Shown here in pieces: positions 34,299-45,070 of a stretch of 47,585 bases of DNA (position 1 is its first letter; every line of letters begins with the position of its first letter). This stretch comes from an uncultured bacterium (lineage in GTDB: Bacteria; Patescibacteriota; Andersenbacteria; UBA10190; CAIZMI01). The DNA lies in NCBI GenBank assembly GCA_903934015.1, contig CAIZMI010000045.1, positions 1 through 47,585 on the forward strand, given 5' to 3'. The notes under the pieces are model-generated. The model ran no database searches. It saw nothing but the letters and a program-made list of their open reading frames with translations, and was not told the DNA's origin. Position numbers and translations under genes: made by a program.

Positions 34299-36005
34299 TT
34301 ATGATTTCTTTCTTTTGATAGCATAATACATGATTTCCTTAATCATGCTGAACTCGGGAACGCGTAAGGCGTACGCGGAAAACAAATAGGCCGTTAAACC
34401 AAAAGCGGTACTGCCAATAATTGTTACGATATCGTTTGTAATTCCATGAGTAATTCCACCAAAAATTTGGCGACCAAAATATGTGCCCGCAAAAAGAGCA
34501 ATACCGCTAATTAATATTTTATACAGGCTGATGTCGGCAAAAATCGTCCAAAGGCGAGGAACACGTTTCGAGAGCCAAATTGCATAGAGAGTGGTAAGAA
34601 TAAACGGTGAGATTGCGGAACCAAGCGCGAGGCCCTTAACGCCTAATTGTGGGGCGAGTAAGTAAAAAAGAGCTGACGTCAGGATTTGCGTAATAATGGT
34701 AACGATGACTGAAACACGCGTCACTTTCATTGCCAATGCCAAATGTCCCAAAAGTGAACTTAATCCATTAGCCAAAAGTCCAAGAAGTAAAATTCCCAAC
34801 ACGGCCGACGTCATTCCTGTATCAATGGCGGTAAACGAGCCACGTTCATAGAGTAGACGAATAACATTGGTGCGAAGCAAAACGATCCCGATCGTAAGCG
34901 GGATGCCAAAAAACACCATAAGCCTAAAGGCTTGCTTTGTTGTTTTTACAATTTCACTTTCCAGCCCCGTCGCAACCGCGCGCGAAAAAGCGGGGAAGGA
35001 AACAACGACAATATTGGCAAGAAAAAGACTGTTAGTCATCTGAGCGATTTTGTCACCAAATTTTAAGGCAGATAGGGAGCCTTCAGGAAAATGGGAAACT
35101 AAAATTCGGTAAATAATTCCCGCGCCCTGGGCCGCTAGAATGCTTAAAATGAACGGGGAAACTAACACCAAGACACGAATGAGGTCTGGGTCGGTAAAAG
35201 AAAGTGTTGGACGATATGGAACACCTTCGCGGTAGAGTGCCCACAAAATTAATGTTAGTTGCAATAAACCGCCGATTAGTGCGCCAAAAGCAAGAACGAT
35301 AATACCGTAGCGATCGGACAAAAAGACAACCAAGAAAAAAGAAAGAAGCGGTGAAATCAGGCGTGCCGCGGCCGGAAGTCCAAAGATACGTAACGAATTG
35401 AGCATTGAGGCGCCTAAGTCCAGTAGCATGGTAAAAAAGAAGGCGGGCAACATGACGCGTAAAATTTCTACCGTTACGTGGTGTGTTTCGGCAGAAAAAC
35501 CGGGAGCAATAAAAGAAACAATGGGGTTTATAAATAATTCTAAAATAACTAAGGCGATCGTAAAAATAATCGCGGAGACGTTAAATAAATTATTCGCCAG
35601 TTTCCAGGCCCGATCTTGTTGACCACCGGTGAGATATTCAACGAAAATCGGTAAGAAGACGGAGGTGATTGATCCGCCTAAAAGGATCTTCGCGAGCAGT
35701 TCTGATGTGCCCTGCGCCATGAAATAAGCATCCGTGCTCCCAGAGGCACCAAACTTATAGGCGATTGCGAGTTGTAATAAAAATCCGGAAATTAAAGCGG
35801 CAATCGTGGAAACCCCAATAGCGCTTCCAGCACGCGCAGCCTTAAAAAAAGGAGGTGGTTTTATGGATATTTCCGATGTGAGTGAATCCATGAGTAACTG
35901 TTGTCCAGAATAGCCCAAAACAGCCTCAAAGTCTATCGAAATATCGGCAATCGATCCCGGTTTGAAGTTCATCAGGGACCGTCCCTGGCGCGCAGGGTCG
36001 GTCAC
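34299..36005 (-). CDS. murJ: MurJ/MviN-type lipid II flippase
   Basis: Multi-TM protein: 'ISGFLLQLAIAYKFGASGSTDAYFMAQGTSELLAKILLGGSITSVFLPIFVEYL', 'GMTSAVLGILLLGLLANGLSSLLGHLALAMKVTRV'. True start may be MDSLTSEISIKPPPF (35891). Confidence 0.9.
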   Translation of the reverse strand: MTDPARQGRSLMNFKPGSIADISIDFEAVLGYSGQQLLMDSLTSEISIKPPPFFKAARAGSAIGVSTIAALISGFLLQLAIAYKFGASGSTDAYFMAQGTSELLAKILLGGSITSVFLPIFVEYLTGGQQDRAWKLANNLFNVSAIIFTIALVILELFINPIVSFIAPGFSAETHHVTVEILRVMLPAFFFTMLLDLGASMLNSLRIFGLPAAARLISPLLSFFLVVFLSDRYGIIVLAFGALIGGLLQLTLILWALYREGVPYRPTLSFTDPDLIRVLVLVSPFILSILAAQGAGIIYRILVSHFPEGSLSALKFGDKIAQMTNSLFLANIVVVSFPAFSRAVATGLESEIVKTTKQAFRLMVFFGIPLTIGIVLLRTNVIRLLYERGSFTAIDTGMTSAVLGILLLGLLANGLSSLLGHLALAMKVTRVSVIVTIITQILTSALFYLLAPQLGVKGLALGSAISPFILTTLYAIWLSKRVPRLWTIFADISLYKILISGIALFAGTYFGRQIFGGITHGITNDIVTIIGSTAFGLTAYLFSAYALRVPEFSMIKEIMYYAIKRKKS

Positions 36006-36017
36006 TGATGAATAAAA

Positions 36018-38591
36018 TTATGGAGTATTGTTTATGTTTTTGAGTCGTCTGTTTTGGTTATGAGCAAAGAACAGTAGACCAAAAAATACCACAATTGAAA
36101 CAACTTCAATCACAATCGCCGTTTTTATCCAGTCCGGTTTATATTCAAATAATACTGTATGATTTCTCGCCGGCACGAGTACACCGCGGAAAATGCTATC
36201 CGTGCGATAAATTTTTGTTGGTTTTCCGTCAATTGTCGCTTGCCAACCCTTTAGATAAACATCACGCAATACAAGAAAACCCTCAGAGCTGTTTTCGGTT
36301 TTAATTTCTATCTCTGTCCGTGCGTCTTTGATAAAATTCGCTTTTGCATCACCGGTGTCAAAAGAAAGATCATTTTCAATGTCGGCGATAACCGTGTTCT
36401 GATTCTGTTGAGAAAGATTTTTTAATCGATATGATTGTTCATCCTTGCTTTGGGTAGAAATTGCATTTTGTACAAAATTCATACGCGGAAAAGCCTCATT
36501 ATTTTTGTACAAGCGAATAAACTGGTCATTAAATGGGGCGGAATTTATTAATGAAAAGGATTTATTATTCAGAAAACGCTGCTGTGGAAAAATACCCAAT
36601 AAATAGTTAGAGGCAAAACGGTTCAGGCGCCAAAGGTTATTGGTTTCAATTGATTCTGTTTCGATGGGCGATAGAAAAGTCGAAACGTTTAGTATTGGTA
36701 ATGCACCGATCCAAAAAGTGGAACCAAGTTTATTGCCAGCCGGCACGTGCCCGGATAGTGTTTCAAAACCGATTGCTTTAGGGTCTTTTTCGGGGATAAT
36801 TTTATAGTCGATATCAGCAATTTTTTTCGGAGTGACGGGGACACATTTGTCATTAGCGCAAGCAGAAAGTTCTCCGTTGGGATCATATTGTTCATCAGGG
36901 TTGTTGTGAATATACAAAAGGGGTGCTTGGTCGTTAGGCATATCGGAGGTGATCTCAAAATAATATTTCCTACTTTCTGAATTAATCACCGGTTCAAAAT
37001 TGAAGTTATTCCAGTCATCCGCAATAAAGTTTGTGGCGAAAATGGAACTATTGCGTAGAATTTGTCCGTCTTCAGAAAATATTTTTAGGGATAATTTTCC
37101 ATACCCGGAACGCGGGACGGAAAGTTTTATCGCAATACCTCTAAATTGTGAATATGGAGATTGAAAAGTCTGGCGAAAAACAGAGGTTGAAGATATCGGC
37201 TTCCATATTTTTAACCCAAAATCATTATTTAAAGAGGGATCAATTTGGTTTATGTTGGAAATGGATGCAAGGCGAACATTAGAGTATTTGTTTGGTATAA
37301 ACCGGAGGATTTTTGGCGTAAAAGAATTTTTCCACGGTATATTTGTGGTCCAGGAATAACTAACTAACAATGCCGGAATCGTCGCCATGGCGATCAATGT
37401 AAACGAAATAATTCGAAAGTGCGGGATTGTTTTTGAGTTAAATTTAAAAAGTAAGTAGTCGACACCGAAAGTCGATAGGAGTACCAGTCCAATGTGGGTG
37501 AAAAAATATAATCGTGCCGGGCTGCCAAAATAATTCCATCCGTGATTAATTAACCATCGGTAAATAGGGGATAACTCACCCAGCCCAATCGCGAGTCCCG
37601 TAAGAATGAAAATAATGGAAGTGAAATATAATAATCTAAATTTTTTACGTGCCGTGAATAATCCAATAATTGAAAAAATGAACGCAAAAGGACCAAGGTA
37701 AGATGCCAGTTCGGACTCATTTTTTGGGCCCTTATATGTTTCGTCTTGTCCGAATGGGTGGGCGATAATTATGCCGACCAAAGACGAGGGGGTAAGTTGA
37801 AACTCGTATGGGTTATCAGTGCTTCCATTTGCGCGATCTGTGTTTGGGAGATTGCCGATAATTGGTAGTAAAGAAAAGGCAGAAAGTCCGATGGCGATCA
37901 AGATGCAGATTCCGGCTAAGATAATTTTTGTCCATCTCTTTGGGGTGCAGAAGAAAAGACAGCCGATGAAAAGTAATTCGGCGATAAGCACATAAAAGGT
38001 CATCTGCGGATGGCCCACGAGAATGCACATGATATTTGCGACGATCAATAATATAATGTTCTTTGTTGTTGGATTTTCTACACAAAGTTGAATTAATAAT
38101 AAAATTAATGGTAGCCAGGTAAATGGTAGGACCAAATTGAGCATTTCATATCTGGCGACAAAAACCGGGCTTAACGAAAATAAAATGGAAGCGACAGTCG
38201 CCGCAGTATTTCCAACTTTATTATGTTTGAGAAAAAATAAGACTCCGAGGGCGGCTAGAAGAGTGTGTAATAAAAGCGAAATATTTAGAGTGATTACTGC
38301 CGGAAAAAACTGACGCAGTATCATGTGGGGTGGGTACCAATAACCCAATTGTCCGATAGCAAGTAGTGGGTAGCCACCAGCCAATTCCGGCGCCCAAAGC
38401 GGAGATTGCCCCGAACGTTGAATGTTGCCATATAGATTTTCCAGTGGAATGGTAATTAGTGCAGAATCGTTTTTGAAATATGGCCCTTCTAGGGTCCATT
38501 TCGCTGTGAAAAAAATAAGAATTATCAGAACGACAACAAGTCCGCTTTGTCCGAGATTTTTGTGGATTTTATTAATGAGTGCTCCAAACAT
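36018..38591 (-). CDS. Large YfhO-like / GT-C-type membrane protein
   Basis: 857 aa, many TM segments, 'SPLWAPELAGGYPLLAIGQLGYWYPPH', C-terminal 'LVLRDVYLKGWQATIDGKPTKIYRTDSIFRGVLVPARNHTVLFEYKPDW'. Confidence 0.85.
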   Translation of the reverse strand: MFGALINKIHKNLGQSGLVVVLIILIFFTAKWTLEGPYFKNDSALITIPLENLYGNIQRSGQSPLWAPELAGGYPLLAIGQLGYWYPPHMILRQFFPAVITLNISLLLHTLLAALGVLFFLKHNKVGNTAATVASILFSLSPVFVARYEMLNLVLPFTWLPLILLLIQLCVENPTTKNIILLIVANIMCILVGHPQMTFYVLIAELLFIGCLFFCTPKRWTKIILAGICILIAIGLSAFSLLPIIGNLPNTDRANGSTDNPYEFQLTPSSLVGIIIAHPFGQDETYKGPKNESELASYLGPFAFIFSIIGLFTARKKFRLLYFTSIIFILTGLAIGLGELSPIYRWLINHGWNYFGSPARLYFFTHIGLVLLSTFGVDYLLFKFNSKTIPHFRIISFTLIAMATIPALLVSYSWTTNIPWKNSFTPKILRFIPNKYSNVRLASISNINQIDPSLNNDFGLKIWKPISSTSVFRQTFQSPYSQFRGIAIKLSVPRSGYGKLSLKIFSEDGQILRNSSIFATNFIADDWNNFNFEPVINSESRKYYFEITSDMPNDQAPLLYIHNNPDEQYDPNGELSACANDKCVPVTPKKIADIDYKIIPEKDPKAIGFETLSGHVPAGNKLGSTFWIGALPILNVSTFLSPIETESIETNNLWRLNRFASNYLLGIFPQQRFLNNKSFSLINSAPFNDQFIRLYKNNEAFPRMNFVQNAISTQSKDEQSYRLKNLSQQNQNTVIADIENDLSFDTGDAKANFIKDARTEIEIKTENSSEGFLVLRDVYLKGWQATIDGKPTKIYRTDSIFRGVLVPARNHTVLFEYKPDWIKTAIVIEVVSIVVFFGLLFFAHNQNRRLKNINNTP

Positions 38592-38620
38592 TGATTATGA
38601 TTGCGCCGATGATTAAATGA

Positions 38621-41020
38621 TCATATGCTTTTGCGCTTAAAGAGGAAAAATAGACTTCCTGCCCAAGCACAAAAAGAAATCAATATGGCGCCATGTGCGG
38701 TTTTGTTTTGATATTTAACAACAACATCCTTGTCTTGATTTGTGACGGCGATGGTTATTGTACCTTCCTTGGTGCCTACTTCCGGTAATACTATTCCATT
38801 TTCAATTTGCGCCAATGGTGAGTCGGCCGTAAAAACAGTGATGATGTCGGTGTGTGGAGCCGTGACGCGGATTTCATTTGGCGAAAGTGATGTGGATATT
38901 TTATTTCCTTTACTGTCTATTGCGCTTATATTTACGCTACCAAATATTTTTTGAGTAAATAACGGTGGGGAATTGAAATCAGAGCACATTCCGGGTGAGA
39001 CTTGGCCTTGGGTTGCCATATAAATAGGTTTTTGTTGTTCGATGACTTTTTGCATCGGAATTCTCTCAATGCTAAAAATCTTATTCCATGAATATATACC
39101 AAGATCCAAAACGGCAATAAATACGAGCGTAATTGCTATGATTTTTATGGCACGATTTTTGTTGTTGAAAAGTTTTGAAATCATAAAACCACCACTGATG
39201 ACGATCATCCAAATTGCAACAATAAAAAGTCGTGAGGGTAGGCGCAAGATTGAACCAACCAAGGGGATGTTTCGCAAATAGCTTTCGTAAAATGAGCCCT
39301 CGCCGATAATGAGAAAGATAGCCAGGGGAGTAATCAAAAGCCACCTAATTTTTCGCGGACAAACTATTAGTCCTATTATTCCGATTGCAACAACCAAAAA
39401 CCCTGTATACATACCAATGTTGTCCCAGCCTTCCATTGCCCCGTGCAAGGGTTGAATGAAAGCAACGGGATAGCTTCGGCCAAAAAAAACGTTGGATAAC
39501 ATTCCTCGCGATATTAGTGGAACAACGAGCTTAGGTAGATCTGTGCCACGAAAATGTTGTGGAGCCTCGAGAGAAGGTAAAAGTTTTCCGAAACTCAATA
39601 GTATAAATAGAGAGATTATTAAGGAGAGTAACAAAACGGGGCGCAAGGAGCGATTTTGTATGGACCAAATTATTGACCAAACAAAAAGGAGTATCAGGGT
39701 ATAAAATAATATGTGAGTATCACCCAGACCGAGCATTGCTGATAGGGTAAGGCTGGAAATAATTCCCATACGTAAAGTTTTTTGTCCCATCCAAAAGCCA
39801 ATGAGAACCCAGGGGGCGAGCGCCATCCCGCCGATGAACATTGTGTGTCCCAAGAAGATGCGGTTGGAGACAAAGCTGCTGAGGGGTAACAATAGTCCCG
39901 CATATAGTGAACCAAGCGAATTGAGTCCCAATAAGCGACCGAGAATATAAAAACCTACTCCCATAAATAGCACCTCCAACCAAAGAGCAATCCTTAGGGC
40001 CGATTGTGAACCAAAGACTAATGATATTGGAATGGCGATACTTTCCGTGTTGGATTCGATATTGCCGAGGAGTGGTTGGCCGCCACAAGTGAAATGGTGC
40101 CAATATGGAATTCGAAAGTTTAATAAGGCGAGTCTGGCAGATTCGATATATAAAATATCTTTTGATGTATCTCCGGCTTCAAGGACCTTATTGTGGGAGG
40201 CAACCCAAAAAGAACCAAAGACACCACCAACAACAATCAAAATGATCAGTAGGAAGTGCCGGTCTTGTTTGTTCCAATTTTCAATGTAAGGTTGTTTTTG
40301 TGTGGTTGTGTTATTGCGCCAAAAAAATAATTGTAATACCGCAAGCAATAATGTGATTATTGTTAGAGGGATGATATGCAAATTAACAGAAGCAATTGCC
40401 CGTTGTTGGTATTGGATTCTAAAAGAGATTGTCCCCTTAATTTCTTTTTCTGTTCCCAAAAGGGGGAACAGGCGCGTTAATTTTCCTTTTTTGTATTTAT
40501 ATGAATCGATTTCATATCTTAAAAAAGTTTTTTCATTGGTATTGACTGTGGTGATTTTTAATTCAACACTTGAGCCGACATCTACTTTTGTTGGCGGAAT
40601 AGGTACAAACAAATCACCTCGCGATGTTGCGGAAGAAAATTTTGCTGTTCCGCGACCCAATATTTTTTTTGCCGTGATAATTTCCACATTTATTTCACCT
40701 GTTGTTGGAGTGGGGGATTCAAGCGATAATAAAACGCCGGAGATTTGTCTATCTTCCGCTTGAATTATTTGCCGATAACCAATCTTATGAGAAAGTGGCA
40801 AGGGGGTCTGATTTTTACTGTAATTGTGATATTCGCCCCAGTTTGGGTAGCGAGGTTGCCACAAAATTGCAAGCCCGATGATGACTCCGCTCAACAATAT
40901 AAAAGCGACGATTGAGTTTACCCGCAAGATTTTGAGAACGGGTATTTTCAAGATTGTTGTTTTTGTCCCGTAATTTGCGAGAAAACCTGCATAGTTTTTG
41001 TCAGTCGGGCAGAGGTTCAA
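38621..41020 (-). CDS. Large GT-C/YfhO-like membrane protein
   Basis: 799 aa, many TM segments, 'IPYWHHFTCGGQPLLGNIESNTESIAIPISLVFG'. Confidence 0.8.
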   Translation of the reverse strand: MNLCPTDKNYAGFLANYGTKTTILKIPVLKILRVNSIVAFILLSGVIIGLAILWQPRYPNWGEYHNYSKNQTPLPLSHKIGYRQIIQAEDRQISGVLLSLESPTPTTGEINVEIITAKKILGRGTAKFSSATSRGDLFVPIPPTKVDVGSSVELKITTVNTNEKTFLRYEIDSYKYKKGKLTRLFPLLGTEKEIKGTISFRIQYQQRAIASVNLHIIPLTIITLLLAVLQLFFWRNNTTTQKQPYIENWNKQDRHFLLIILIVVGGVFGSFWVASHNKVLEAGDTSKDILYIESARLALLNFRIPYWHHFTCGGQPLLGNIESNTESIAIPISLVFGSQSALRIALWLEVLFMGVGFYILGRLLGLNSLGSLYAGLLLPLSSFVSNRIFLGHTMFIGGMALAPWVLIGFWMGQKTLRMGIISSLTLSAMLGLGDTHILFYTLILLFVWSIIWSIQNRSLRPVLLLSLIISLFILLSFGKLLPSLEAPQHFRGTDLPKLVVPLISRGMLSNVFFGRSYPVAFIQPLHGAMEGWDNIGMYTGFLVVAIGIIGLIVCPRKIRWLLITPLAIFLIIGEGSFYESYLRNIPLVGSILRLPSRLFIVAIWMIVISGGFMISKLFNNKNRAIKIIAITLVFIAVLDLGIYSWNKIFSIERIPMQKVIEQQKPIYMATQGQVSPGMCSDFNSPPLFTQKIFGSVNISAIDSKGNKISTSLSPNEIRVTAPHTDIITVFTADSPLAQIENGIVLPEVGTKEGTITIAVTNQDKDVVVKYQNKTAHGAILISFCAWAGSLFFLFKRKSI

Positions 41021-42500
41021 GTCGTTTTGTAACGATGTAGTTTTTTACAGAAGGACATAGTTCGTTTTCTTTTCGAGAATTGTTTATGCGGTACTCGACA
41101 AAAACTTGGCCTCGCTGTTTTTTATTTGCCAAGCGCAAGTAGGGGTTGCTGCGTCCAAAATACTGCAACATGTTTATTGTGTCTCCGCTGTCGGACCAAA
41201 TAAAACCTTTGTTTTTTAGACAAGACACCAAATCATCTGTTGATGATAACGCCTCGCTTACGCTAATGCCTTCTCCGTAAGCAAAGATGTTTGCACCACC
41301 GCCGGAATGGAGGAACGGGATCATTATTAATCTGGTACTTATAAAAAGCAGAAATATCGTGAAGACAAGAACAGAAATCAAATAAATTTTTTTAGACACA
41401 TGAAGACTTCTTGCAATTGCGTCTATACCCGTTCCGGCTAAAAGCCAAAAAATAAGAACGGCTGGTTCGAAATAGCGCAACGTTATTCTTCCAATAATGT
41501 AATTTAATAGTATTAAATGAATAAAAAGCGCTAATAAGGTGACGCCGACCATCAGTCTGTTTCCTCTGATGAAGGAGATTGCGATCAATATACACATGAC
41601 CAAAAGGATTCCCCACATTATTTGACTTGAGAATTCTTTACCCGTGAAGACGGCCACAAACGATGAGCCCGTAAAAAAGTGTTGAAATACATCTGGCAAG
41701 GCAGATAGTCTTTGAAAAAACGATGGTAAGGTGCGTTGTAGACGATCTTGGTCGTCACGGAATAAGGAAATAAAGGTAAATTGCATGATAAAACTGGCCA
41801 TGAAGCCGAGAATAAACACCCACCAGGTTAACAGAATTTTAAATTTTAAACGTGTCTTTATTAATATCGCCGAAACGATGAAGGGGAGTAGTGCAAGAAA
41901 AATTACATGTATGGATGCGCCTATGCCGGCCACAAATCCACTAAGCACTTTTGGCGCAAATAAATCTTGTTTGGAATTTTCGTCCTGCGCGGAGATTAAA
42001 TATAGAGTAAGAAATAAAAATAAAGGGAGCAGTGAAATTGCCCAACCCAAGCGCTGATAACCCAAAAAAATCGGAGAAAAAATACACGCCGTGAGGGCAA
42101 AAAGATAGTAGTTTTGGAAGATCCTTTTTAGTAGCAACCAGAGCGTCCAGAAAAGTACAAGTGATGCAAGGAAGGTGGGCAACCGCAAACCAAGTGTGCT
42201 GAAACCAAAAAAATGAATGGATGGAATGCGAAGGTATTCGGCAAAAGGGCCGATGTAGCTGGTGGCTGCCCCACGTAACGGTAGTTTGCCGCTACGCTGA
42301 ATCTCGAAAACGTTTATTCCTTCAAGGCCTTCGTCACCCAGTAAGCCGGGAACACGATCTAAATATATAATGTTTGCAATGGCAAACATGATAAAAAGAA
42401 GGACACTAAATTTTTCTCTGCTAAGCCAAAGCGTAGCTTTTAGTGAGTATTTCTTTATGTTATAAAATATTGTTTGAGCTGGATTTGGAAGGCTGAGCAT
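41001..42500 (-). CDS. GT39/ArnT-like glycosyltransferase family membrane protein
   Basis: 499 aa; 'VPGLLGDEGLEGINVFEIQRSGKLPLRG...PFAEYLRIPSIHFFGFSTLGLRLPTFLASLV' PMT/ArnT-like arrangement. Confidence 0.82.
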   Translation of the reverse strand: MLSLPNPAQTIFYNIKKYSLKATLWLSREKFSVLLFIMFAIANIIYLDRVPGLLGDEGLEGINVFEIQRSGKLPLRGAATSYIGPFAEYLRIPSIHFFGFSTLGLRLPTFLASLVLFWTLWLLLKRIFQNYYLFALTACIFSPIFLGYQRLGWAISLLPLFLFLTLYLISAQDENSKQDLFAPKVLSGFVAGIGASIHVIFLALLPFIVSAILIKTRLKFKILLTWWVFILGFMASFIMQFTFISLFRDDQDRLQRTLPSFFQRLSALPDVFQHFFTGSSFVAVFTGKEFSSQIMWGILLVMCILIAISFIRGNRLMVGVTLLALFIHLILLNYIIGRITLRYFEPAVLIFWLLAGTGIDAIARSLHVSKKIYLISVLVFTIFLLFISTRLIMIPFLHSGGGANIFAYGEGISVSEALSSTDDLVSCLKNKGFIWSDSGDTINMLQYFGRSNPYLRLANKKQRGQVFVEYRINNSRKENELCPSVKNYIVTKRLEPLPD

Positions 42501-42529
42501 TAATATGGTTTAGTGTTAGTATTATCGAT

Positions 42530-45034
42530 ATGTTGTTAAATTGGCAATATCGGCTTAGAGAAAATAGCCACTGGTTTTGGGTAATAGTCGTGTCGACCGT
42601 CCTGTTGCTTGGCGCAATTTTGATAATGCAAACACGTGAATCGCTTATTAATAAACCGGTCATGACCGTGGGGATTGCTAGAATTCCGACTGAGCCAAAC
42701 AAAGGGATCAATTTGGGTGACGGCAGAGAATTAATACAGGAGTTCTTTGCGACTGAAAACGAAGCGACAGGCCTGGAAATTGGAATATACAATCTAAGGG
42801 GTGCAGACCCGGCAGCATCCGTAATGATAAGCGTAAACGACACGGATGGAAAACGCTTGGCGAGAAGTTCGCTTCTGGTTGGAAAGTTGCGTAATGATGA
42901 TTACACAAAAATCGAGTTTCCGATTAGGCTGTTTAAGGGAAATAAGTATAATGTTTCGTTATCTACGCTTGGGGTAGCATACGGAAAGGAGCTGACAGTT
43001 TTTCATGAACCGGAGATTAACTCATTGCCGGGGGTTGAACTTTTTGGAATTTTTGGAAATGACTCCGCAAGGCATAAACTGGTGGGGCATCTTGGGTTTA
43101 AAATAATAAGAGAGCCTTCATTGGCTGTTTTATATAGTGTTATGGCGCATAGTATAAAAACATATCTATTTATAGGGTGTGTATTTGCGGTGTTGATTTT
43201 TATGACTATCAAGCCATTACGAAATTGGATAAAACGTGAATTGCAAAGAACAATATTATTTGATGGCCGGTCTGTGGTGTGGCGAGAAAAAATTATTGCA
43301 CTCATTCTCGGTTTGATATTGGCTCTAATTTGTACATTTCCTTTTTACTTGAACATTAACAAGATGGATACGATGGGGGATGTTCAGCGAAATTTGCTTT
43401 TCCGCGCACTAGGGCGTGAGTCGCTATTAAAAGAAGGAATGATTGCGCAGTGGGATCCGTACACTTGCGGTGGTGTGCCGTTGTTGGCCAATATTGAGTC
43501 AGCACACACTGATCCGTATTTTTTTCTATCCTTTGTATTTGGTGAAAATTTAGGGTTGCGTTTGTCGGTTACGTTAACTCTTGCTATTGGGTTTATTGGT
43601 ACATATCTATTGGCGCGTAGATTCTTTGGAGTAAATATTGGGTCAGCTATTTTAGCCGGTGCAATTTATTCTTTTTCCGGTTTTCAGATGCTAGCATTTT
43701 CCACTGGTGTTTTTGCATGGATTCCGGTTGGGTTGATTCCATTCTTTATTTACTTCTATTTGCGAAGTTTGGAAAGAAACATTTATATAATTCCCACTGC
43801 GGGAATGCTTATGTGGATATTTTTTGGGGGAGGTCCTCATATGCCGGTATTTACGGCCATTTTGGTAACTCTCCTTGCTATTGGATATTCTGTTGTTTTT
43901 CGATCCTTACGGCCGCTATTGCTGTTGTTTGCTGTTTTTTGTGCGGCTTCATTGCTGTCCACTATGAAGTTGTTGCCAACGACGGAATTAGTGGTTATTT
44001 TTGACGCGTTTAACCGAGTGCCGTCGTTTATTGCGCCTCTTGGTTGGATTCCAAAAATGTTTCTCGATCGCCACCAGGATGCTTCATTTGCTTGGAATTT
44101 CGCGTTAACGGGAGAAAATTATCGTTGGTCGGAATTTGGCAGTTATGTTGGTTTGGTGCCGGCGTTGCTATTAATTTGTAGTTTGCCTTTTATCTGGAGA
44201 AAGAAAATTGCGATAATTTGGTTGCTGGTTGGTATCATCATTCTCGCAATGATGTTTGGTTTTTTCCCATGGACGTTGATTCAACAGATACCGGTCCTTA
44301 GGGAAATTGTACGAAATCCGCAACGTCTACGCAGTATTTTATTTTTGCCGTTGGGGCTTCTCGCGGCATATGGTTTGTCGGTAATTTCTGAAAAGTTTAT
44401 TAAGAATAACATATTGAGAAATATTGCTGTGGGGTTGGTTGTGTTGTTTGTTGTTGTGGATTTATTGTCGGTTGGTGCTCCAAATTTTAATAATTTATTT
44501 AATTTAGATTGGCCAAAACTGGAACGGAGTGAAAAATTTGTTCGTTTGAATGCTGGCTATGCCGACGAAGATGCCGGTTATTATAAGGCGGGATATCTAA
44601 GTTATTTGGCAAACCAAGGGACAATGGATTTATGTGTTCCTAATATGGCTGTAAACCGACCAATGATGGCCTCAGGAAATGGAACGACCAGCGCAGAGAA
44701 GCCGTATTGGGGTGAAGCATATATTCTCGGGACAGATAAAAAAGCCGAAATAACTTATCTTTCGCCAACAAAGATTATTGTCAAAATTGAAAATCTCCAG
44801 CAAGACGGCTGGCTTGTTTTGAATCAAAATTTTTATCCGGGTTGGAGTACTGTTCCAGCCAGAGAGGTGGCGCAAAAAAAAGGATTAGTGGCGACACGTG
44901 TCAAAGCCGGAGACACCATGATTACGTTCAAGTATTTGCCACTTTCTTTTATTGTGGGATTTTGGGTGTCGCTAACGAGTATTATTGTTTGTTGTTTTGT
45001 TGTTGCAAGGTCATGGGTTTTAAGGAAGCGATAA
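42530..45034 (+). CDS. Large YfhO-like / GT-C-type membrane protein
   Basis: 834 aa; 'MIAQWDPYTCGGVPLLANIESAHTDPYFFLSFVFG', C-terminal 'LVLNQNFYPGWSTVPAREVAQKKGLVATRVKAGDTMITFKYLPLS'. Confidence 0.85.
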   Translation: MLLNWQYRLRENSHWFWVIVVSTVLLLGAILIMQTRESLINKPVMTVGIARIPTEPNKGINLGDGRELIQEFFATENEATGLEIGIYNLRGADPAASVMISVNDTDGKRLARSSLLVGKLRNDDYTKIEFPIRLFKGNKYNVSLSTLGVAYGKELTVFHEPEINSLPGVELFGIFGNDSARHKLVGHLGFKIIREPSLAVLYSVMAHSIKTYLFIGCVFAVLIFMTIKPLRNWIKRELQRTILFDGRSVVWREKIIALILGLILALICTFPFYLNINKMDTMGDVQRNLLFRALGRESLLKEGMIAQWDPYTCGGVPLLANIESAHTDPYFFLSFVFGENLGLRLSVTLTLAIGFIGTYLLARRFFGVNIGSAILAGAIYSFSGFQMLAFSTGVFAWIPVGLIPFFIYFYLRSLERNIYIIPTAGMLMWIFFGGGPHMPVFTAILVTLLAIGYSVVFRSLRPLLLLFAVFCAASLLSTMKLLPTTELVVIFDAFNRVPSFIAPLGWIPKMFLDRHQDASFAWNFALTGENYRWSEFGSYVGLVPALLLICSLPFIWRKKIAIIWLLVGIIILAMMFGFFPWTLIQQIPVLREIVRNPQRLRSILFLPLGLLAAYGLSVISEKFIKNNILRNIAVGLVVLFVVVDLLSVGAPNFNNLFNLDWPKLERSEKFVRLNAGYADEDAGYYKAGYLSYLANQGTMDLCVPNMAVNRPMMASGNGTTSAEKPYWGEAYILGTDKKAEITYLSPTKIIVKIENLQQDGWLVLNQNFYPGWSTVPAREVAQKKGLVATRVKAGDTMITFKYLPLSFIVGFWVSLTSIIVCCFVVARSWVLRKR

Positions 45035-45070
45035 CCGGGGAAATAAGTACATAGTTTCCGTCTATACAAC

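Noticed and set aside
40462-40481. CTGTTCCC...GGGAACAG inverted repeat inside the 38621..41020 ORF
   Set aside because: Short (8 bp), inside coding sequence, and plausible by chance.
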